A DNA stretch of 64,000 nucleotides from Cordia subcordata. Lineage: Eukaryota > Streptophyta > Magnoliopsida > Boraginales > Cordiaceae. Location: NCBI GenBank assembly GCA_028554755.1, contig JAPTOF010000021.1, positions 5,009,501-5,073,500 of the forward strand, written 5' to 3'. This document shows, one piece after another, positions 61,301-64,000 of this stretch. Each line of letters starts with the position of its first letter. Within the stretch, counting starts at the first letter, position 1. The notes below the pieces were generated by a model. The model was not told the origin of the DNA. It did no database searches and was given only the letters and a program-made list of their open reading frames with translations. Made by a program: the position numbers and the translations under genes.

Positions 61301-61671
61301 ATCTCTCTCTCTGGTGGATCGTAAATCAGAAGCTTATTCACGTGAGCAGACATTGATAGTCCAGAAGATAGCTTCTGAGCACAATGGCTCAGGTTTTGTT
61401 TTTGCAGAAGATCCCGAAGCAAAAAAGGAACTCTGGAAGGTAAGGCATTGTTATTAAGATGCATTTTGATGTGTATGCATTCTGCATTTGTTAATCTTTC
61501 TTTTATATTGCTCTGCATAGGACTTGAGATGATAATAATGACCCCTCAAGTTAGAAATAATGCACAAATTCATAATGTCTACTAAGTCCTTGTTGGTTAT
61601 ACAAGCAGATTCGGAAGGAGGCACTTTGGGCGGCCCTTGCAATGGTACCTAATTCTGAAGCAATGATTACG
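37057..61671 (+). CDS. DLD: D-lactate dehydrogenase (cytochrome), mitochondrial; 14 exons, 3' end beyond the window
   Basis: FAD flavoenzyme that oxidises D-lactate (from methylglyoxal detoxification by glyoxalases) and passes electrons to cytochrome c in mitochondria. Exons: 37057-37322, 38327-38429, 38989-39089, 40036-40084, 40404-40496, 41657-41771, 42723-42783, 56605-56641, 56728-56789, 57527-57623, 58851-58925, 60310-60418, 61330-61439, 61609-61671. All introns are GT-AG, phases agree, and the 1341 coding bases (447 codons) hold no stop. Residues 1-39 carry no acidic residue and many Arg/Lys/Ser (targeting peptide); 59-74 are hydrophobic. The FAD-binding PCMH domain covers about 150-330, with [28 protein letters not shown] and [12 protein letters not shown]. 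The FAD-oxidase C-terminal domain begins near 345. Plant homologues are about 570 residues, so roughly 120 residues, including the conserved His-Ala-Gly-Asp-Gly region, lie past the window edge. Intron 7 is 13,821 bp. Confidence 0.95.
38327..38429 (+). CDS. DLD: D-LDH exon 2
   Basis: Residues 89-123, including [20 protein letters not shown]; begins in phase 2 and ends in phase 0 before GTAGCA. Confidence 0.93.
38507..38791. mobile_element. Probable solo LTR in D-LDH intron 2
   Basis: 285-bp segment with inverted ends TGTTGAAG...CTTCAACA and TG...CA termini typical of copia LTRs, plus TATAAACAGG (about 38679-38688), a plausible LTR promoter. No clear 5-bp duplication: CTCCT before, CTTTC after (CTTTC also occurs at 38498-38502). 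No internal element domains nearby. Confidence 0.6.
38989..39089 (+). CDS. DLD: D-LDH exon 3
   Basis: Residues 124-156 plus two bases: [19 protein letters not shown] followed by VPDVVVFPR, the start of the FAD-binding region. Confidence 0.95.
40036..40084 (+). CDS. DLD: D-LDH exon 4
   Basis: Residues 157-173, [16 protein letters not shown]; 49-bp exon with exact phase fit on both sides. Confidence 0.93.
40161..40216. repeat. 28-bp perfect tandem duplication in D-LDH intron 4
   Basis: GATTTGGCAGTATGAATGAA plus TTAAGTCT occurs twice head to tail (40161-40188 and 40189-40216) with no mismatch, which implies a recent event. Confidence 0.95.
40404..40496 (+). CDS. DLD: D-LDH exon 5
   Basis: Residues 174-204, [19 protein letters not shown], part of the FAD pyrophosphate-binding fold. 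Confidence 0.95.
40562..40619. repeat. (CT)n and poly-C tract in D-LDH intron 5
   Basis: A CT run followed by several C homopolymers, the longest about 14 C. Such tracts are prone to sequencing length errors. Confidence 0.85.
41657..41771 (+). CDS. DLD: D-LDH exon 6
   Basis: Residues 205-242 plus one base: [20 protein letters not shown] and [10 protein letters not shown]. Confidence 0.95.
42723..42783 (+). CDS. DLD: D-LDH exon 7
   Basis: Residues 243-262 plus two bases: [19 protein letters not shown], a core FAD-binding motif. The following intron is 13.8 kb. Confidence 0.95.
42989..43132 (-). repeat. Copia-B 3' LTR
   Basis: 144 bp; about 10 or fewer differences from the partner at 45084-45226. 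Confidence 0.9.
43195..44815 (-). pseudogene. Copia-B RT and RNase H remnant
   Basis: Reading right to left: the linker [20 protein letters not shown] (about 44665-44725), the RT start [18 protein letters not shown] (about 44521-44580), [10 protein letters not shown] (about 44272-44300) followed by a frameshift, [19 protein letters not shown] (about 44120-44180) and an intact [10 protein letters not shown] box (about 44005-44035). RNase H holds [32 protein letters not shown] and [15 protein letters not shown] (about 43240-43500). Stops and frameshifts exclude function. Confidence 0.88.
45084..45226 (-). repeat. Copia-B 5' LTR
   Basis: 143 bp, TGTTGAAAG...CTTCAACA, with a primer-binding site adjacent on its left side. 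Confidence 0.92.
46197..46461 (-). mobile_element. TRIM (terminal-repeat retrotransposon in miniature), 265 bp, in D-LDH intron 7
   Basis: Two 74-bp direct terminal repeats, 46197-46270 and 46388-46461, both TGTTAAGTTACCACC...GTGTTAATA, with two differences. CCTAT is duplicated perfectly at 46192-46196 and 46462-46466. Read on the minus strand, a 13-base primer-binding site TGGTATCAGAGCC (46375-46387), matching the canonical initiator Met tRNA complement, abuts the right repeat, and a purine tract GAGGGGGCG abuts the left one. The 117-bp interior has no coding capacity, so it must have been moved by enzymes of another element. Confidence 0.92.
46796..47181. repeat. Diverged direct repeat pair, about 90 bp, in D-LDH intron 7
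   Basis: About 46796-46888 and 47094-47181 share the order ATCTTAA(G/A)ACCAAT, AAGTGGAGTAG(C/T)CCA, TTATATGTTGAACTT and GTGATTTTT. They could be relics of an LTR pair, but no primer-binding site or target duplication is seen. Confidence 0.6.
47527..47673 (-). repeat. Copia-C 3' LTR
   Basis: 147 bp with TG...CA ends; followed on its right by a degenerate purine tract (minus strand CTCAAGAGAGAG). Confidence 0.7.
47527..49313 (-). mobile_element. Copia-C: Ty1/copia remnant in D-LDH intron 7
   Basis: 3' LTR 47527-47673 (TGTTGAAATTGAG...TATTCAACA). The minus-strand RNase H and RT run from about 47690 to 48830; they are recognisable as frame-broken copies of the copia-D segments (YGLK, QLDIK, and the region of SAE and KHIEID words). 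To the right of about 48836 the similarity ends abruptly and a short leader-like stretch runs to a possible primer-binding site (minus-strand TGGGTATCAGG, about 49302-49312). No 5' LTR follows, and gag, protease and integrase are missing. Confidence 0.7.
49314..49909. other. Intron 7 spacer between copia-C and copia-D
   Basis: Non-coding intron sequence. No ends or domains recognised. Confidence 0.4.
49910..50094 (-). repeat. Copia-D 3' LTR
   Basis: 185 bp, TG...CA, flanked on the left by GAAAT. Confidence 0.95.
50100..54610 (-). pseudogene. Copia-D gag-pol polyprotein, near full length, inactivated
   Basis: Minus-strand order: gag (about 54610-53960; [38 protein letters not shown]), Gly/Arg-rich tail and CCHC knuckle [14 protein letters not shown] (about 53755-53796), protease ([13 protein letters not shown], about 53500), integrase zinc region ([15 protein letters not shown]) and core (LVHSNIWGP near 52970; [16 protein letters not shown] near 52650), RT ([15 protein letters not shown] interrupted by the [18 protein letters not shown], then YVDN near 51035) and RNase H ([35 protein letters not shown], near 50270-50570). 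The codon matching the copia-E start ATG is ATA here (54608-54610). Catalytic Asp is Asn in protease, integrase and RT. A few stops and frameshifts are also present. Confidence 0.92.
51309..51578. mobile_element. 270-bp MITE (PIF/Harbinger-like) inside copia-D RT
   Basis: TTA is duplicated at 51306-51308 and 51579-51581. Long inverted ends: left CTTATTTTAAGATACTTATC and CTATTGAAAT, right in reverse complement CTTATTTTAAGATGCTTATC and CTATTGAAAT, with outer bases T(G/A)(C/G)T(C/G)TGTTTG. About 47 bp can pair with some mismatches. Removing the element with one TTA restores LDIKTAF on the minus strand. No coding capacity. It differs in sequence from the GGGCCTGTTTGG MITE family. Confidence 0.9.
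55112..55126 (-). promoter_or_regulatory. Copia-D primer-binding site
   Basis: Minus strand TAGTATCTAGAGCC directly inside the 5' LTR, one change from the TGGTATCTAGAGCC of copia-E. Confidence 0.8.
55127..55311 (-). repeat. Copia-D 5' LTR
   Basis: 185 bp, followed by GAAAT. Confidence 0.95.
55312..56604. other. End of D-LDH intron 7
   Basis: Non-coding. The open frame at 55362-55766 has no motif and lies within an intron. A short ACAT/GTGCGC-rich stretch (about 55917-55970) is simple sequence. The acceptor is TGTAG|GTATGG. Confidence 0.5.
56605..56641 (+). CDS. DLD: D-LDH exon 8
   Basis: 37 bp, residues 263-275, [12 protein letters not shown]; restores the phase left by exon 7 across the 13.8-kb intron. 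Confidence 0.93.
56728..56789 (+). CDS. DLD: D-LDH exon 9
   Basis: Residues 276-295 plus two bases: [20 protein letters not shown]. Confidence 0.95.
57527..57623 (+). CDS. DLD: D-LDH exon 10
   Basis: Residues 296-328: [18 protein letters not shown] and [14 protein letters not shown], the end of the FAD-binding domain. Confidence 0.96.
57691..57753. repeat. 27-bp direct repeat in D-LDH intron 10
   Basis: TGCTAAGAGTAT(A/G)GAGTG and TTTGATAAA occur at 57691-57717 and 57727-57753, one mismatch, offset 36 bp. Confidence 0.88.
58851..58925 (+). CDS. DLD: D-LDH exon 11
   Basis: Residues 329-353: [20 protein letters not shown] followed by LSGIQ. Confidence 0.95.
60310..60418 (+). CDS. DLD: D-LDH exon 12
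   Basis: Residues 354-389 plus one base: [20 protein letters not shown] and [11 protein letters not shown], start of the C-terminal FAD-oxidase domain. Confidence 0.95.
61330..61439 (+). CDS. DLD: D-LDH exon 13
   Basis: Residues 390-426: [20 protein letters not shown] and [13 protein letters not shown]. Confidence 0.95.
61609..61671 (+). CDS. DLD: D-LDH exon 14
   Basis: Residues 427-447, [20 protein letters not shown] followed by T; ends at donor GTCAGT in phase 0. The next exon is not in the window. Confidence 0.95.
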
Positions 61672-62397
61672 GTCAGTTTGTAACTATTTATTCTTCTTAT
61701 TCATGATGAATTGATTCTAGCTTGTATGAGTGCATGGTTGCTTCCAGATAATTTACAAGGTAAACATTTGTTACTACAGCTAGCTAGTAATTGATGCACC
61801 CATAACCTGCATCTAGACTTCCAAATTAGATATAATAACTTTCATTGCATTCCCAGTCGCCCTTTGACATTCTGGTTGCCCTTCGATAGGAAAAGGAATC
61901 TTTGGCTTGTGCTGCTCAGTTTGACCAGTTTTTGTTTTCAAGACTCAATTTCTGTATTGGCATAGACATGTAGCAGATTCAACTCTGGAATTGCTAGAGT
62001 AGCCTTGTCCAAGTTTGCTCCTTCTAATGCCATTTTTCTGATGAAACTGCAAGGAGTTACTTACGTCCCTTCTCCCCTTACTCTGCTGTTGACTAAGTTT
62101 GACTTATTTTCTTCTTATGATATTTTTATTAACTTGAACAGAAAAAGCATATCAAAAGAAGTCCAATATGTGATTAATTTATATGATCAACTCTGTTCAA
62201 TCACATCATAGTTCCACAGGTGACACAAGTTACAACCTTATCACCTTGATTATAGTGAAGATAAGAGTACCACACTTTTCGAGATTCAAGGAGGAAGACA
62301 TTAGTCATGAAATATTCTGACTTCTATGTTAATTAAATAACTAAAATATGGACCTGAAGGGGTTTTAGCTGACTTACGGGATACTTTCACTTGTAAT

Positions 62398-62568
62398 TGT
62401 TAAGTATGAGTTAGGTAGTATATTGTTATAATAAGTCTTTCTCCCACATCGGAAGAGAGACTATATTTGTTGTTTTTCATAATATTATAAATAGAGTAGG
62501 CTAGTACTCTAAAAGGTACGAAGCCTTTAAACCATTCTTTTATCTTTATGTCTCTCTCCTTATTAACA
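62398..62568 (+). repeat. Copia-E 5' LTR
   Basis: 171 bp, TG...CA; shares CCCACATCG, ATTATAAATAGAG-like and CTAAAAGGTA words with the copia-D LTR in reverse complement. Confidence 0.9.
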
Positions 62569-62582
62569 TGGTATCTAGAGCC
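62569..62582 (+). promoter_or_regulatory. Copia-E primer-binding site
   Basis: TGGTATCTAGAGCC immediately after the LTR. Confidence 0.85.
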
Positions 62583-62800
62583 AACCCTAACCCTAAAATA
62601 GTATAACCCACCACAAAACACCACCACTAGCCGCTGCTCTATCTTAATTCCGCCAGAAAAATTATATCAAAACCCTAACCCTAGATGTCATATCTGATTA
62701 GCCATCATCCAGCCTTTCTTTCTCAAATCTGAACCCACCAGGAGCTTTATTGTACTCAGGCGACCTTGGACATCACTTTTCCGTTGTCAGAAGACCCGTC

Positions 62801-62853
62801 ACGCGCCACCACGAGTCGCCACGCGCCACCACGAGTCGCCACGCGCCACCACC
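62801..62853 (+). repeat. 20-bp tandem repeat in the copia-E leader
   Basis: ACGCGCCACCACGAGTCGCC occurs twice exactly (62801-62820, 62821-62840) plus a partial third unit to about 62853. Confidence 0.95.
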
Positions 62854-63120
62854 GGAGCTCTGGCCGGCCACCATCTCAGACCAGAATGCTCGCGTTGGTC
62901 TGCCCATCTCTGCTGTCTGGTTGGTTTCGCAAGTTTTTTGCCCGATCATGCCTATTTATGATCAACAGTTTTGTTAAGTTCTAAAAAAAAAAAAAAACAG
63001 AGACAAAAAAAAAAAAAGCAGAATTAATTTTCTTTTGGTCTCTTCGTTATTAGCTTAGCCTGTGGGAGTACCATTGTTATAGTGTAGGTTGCTGCACATT
63101 TATCTCTTTTCTTAGTTATT

Positions 63121-64000
63121 ATGGAATCTGTTTCTACTGAGAAAACAGAGACTCATGCCGAGTCCTCAAGAACTCAAGTTACTGCTGCTTCATCAGTTGT
63201 TGTCCCCTCCTTTTCTGGTACTCCTACTGTCACTACAATCAAATTGAATGGCAAAAATTACTCGTCATGGTTTGTGGCCGTCAACATTTGGTTTCTTGGG
63301 CAAGGATTAGAAGACCATCTATCTTCTGATTGCCCATCTGGTTTATCTAAGGTCGACTCTTGTACTTGGCGTCGTGTCGATGCCCAGTTGGTAAGTTTGC
63401 TCTGGCAATCCATGGAAGATTCCATTCAAACATGCTTTTGGAATTGCCAAACCTGTTAATCTATCTGGAATTATGCTAAAATACGATATTCTCATCAAGT
63501 TACTCGAGCATTCGATGTTGTGTCTAATATGTTGTAGGCCCAGGCAGATATGGAATTGACAGATTATTACAGCCGTTTTTACAATTCCATGATTGAATTC
63601 CGTGACCTTTTTCCGCTCAGTATTGATCCTACAGAGATAGCACAACAATGGGATAATTTGTGCTTGATCTTCTGGTTACACGGACTTTATCCTCGATATG
63701 ATGTTGTACGTTCTCAATTGCTATCTAGCTCTACTTTGCTAACTCTAGATGATGCTTATGCTCGAGTACAGCATGCTCATTCTCACTCCTTGATTTCTGG
63801 TTCGCAAGATGATCAATCTGCCTTGGTTGCTCCTACATCGATCCGTGATGATAACTTTGATCGTGGGGGTCGCGGTAGAGGTCGTGGTACTTCTGGACGA
63901 GGGGGAGGTAGCTCAAATGGCCAGCGTCCTCGTTGTAGTTATTGTAATAAACTTGGTCATGTTCGAGAGAATTGTTGGACTCTTCATGGTCGTCCTTCTC
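63121..64000 (+). pseudogene. Copia-E gag (N-terminal part; one or more nonsense changes), truncated by window
   Basis: ATG at 63121 opens a gag of the UBN2/Retrotran_gag type: [20 protein letters not shown] (about 63211-63270), [19 protein letters not shown], stop TAA at 63457-63459 where copia-D has Lys, then [16 protein letters not shown], a TAG near 63535, [35 protein letters not shown], a Gly/Arg-rich tail and the CCHC knuckle [14 protein letters not shown] near 63934-63975. Apart from these two stops, the frame is continuous to the window end. Confidence 0.9.

Larger units (their letters stand above)
62398..64000 (+). mobile_element. Copia-E: 5' part of a Ty1/copia element in D-LDH intron 14, cut by the window end
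   Basis: 5' LTR 62398-62568 (TGTTAAGTATGAG...TTATTAACA) with primer-binding site TGGTATCTAGAGCC at 62569-62582, a leader, and gag from 63121 to the window end. Its gag and leader are closely related to those of copia-D, so they are one family, but it lies in the opposite (sense) orientation relative to the D-LDH gene. The target duplication cannot be tested because the 3' LTR lies outside. Confidence 0.92.

Overview
The window is nuclear DNA of a flowering plant, most likely a eudicot: AT-rich, intron-bearing, and dominated by plant transposon families (Ty1/copia, Ty3/gypsy, LINE with RNase H, MULE, hAT, Tourist-like MITEs, a TRIM). The species cannot be fixed from the sequence. I found no tRNA, rRNA or CRISPR array.

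Left part (1-36.9 kb), a transposon graveyard. 1-1660 is a decayed Mutator-like (MULE) transposase, followed in the same orientation by a decayed plant-mobile-domain (MAIN/PMD-like) gene that still has two introns. A possible two-exon gene start that I cannot name lies near 5.1-5.3 kb. From 6801 to 15368 there is a plant LINE (ORF1 with CCHC knuckle; ORF2 with endonuclease, RT, zf-RVT and RNase H) bounded by an 18-bp near-perfect target duplication and split by two later insertions, a 1.3-kb element and a 229-bp MITE. Copia-A (16913-20771) follows with both LTRs and a near-matching target duplication. Then come AT-rich DNA with an hAT transposase remnant (about 23.5-24.1 kb), a collapsed copia in which gag is fused to the end of RNase H (26.15-27.67 kb), a truncated Athila-like gypsy element on the minus strand (29.28-34.9 kb), and a 0.8-kb element bounded by 35-bp inverted repeats that contains a degenerate minisatellite.

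Right part (37.06 kb to the window end), one real host gene: mitochondrial D-lactate dehydrogenase (cytochrome), plus strand. Fourteen exons join in frame with GT-AG introns and give 447 codons; the last part of the protein lies beyond the window. A Tourist-like MITE ends 132 bp before the start codon. Intron 2 holds a probable solo LTR. Intron 7 is 13.8 kb and holds, all antisense to the gene, copia-B (internally deleted), a 265-bp TRIM, copia-C (remnant) and copia-D (nearly complete, itself interrupted by a 270-bp MITE). Intron 14 holds copia-E, of the same family as copia-D but in sense orientation, and the window ends inside its gag.

The strongest observations are structural: several insertions are defined to the base, because removing the insert plus one target-site copy restores the reading frame of the host element. 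I see no new enzymatic system; the window is best read as a nested history of transposition around one conserved respiratory gene.
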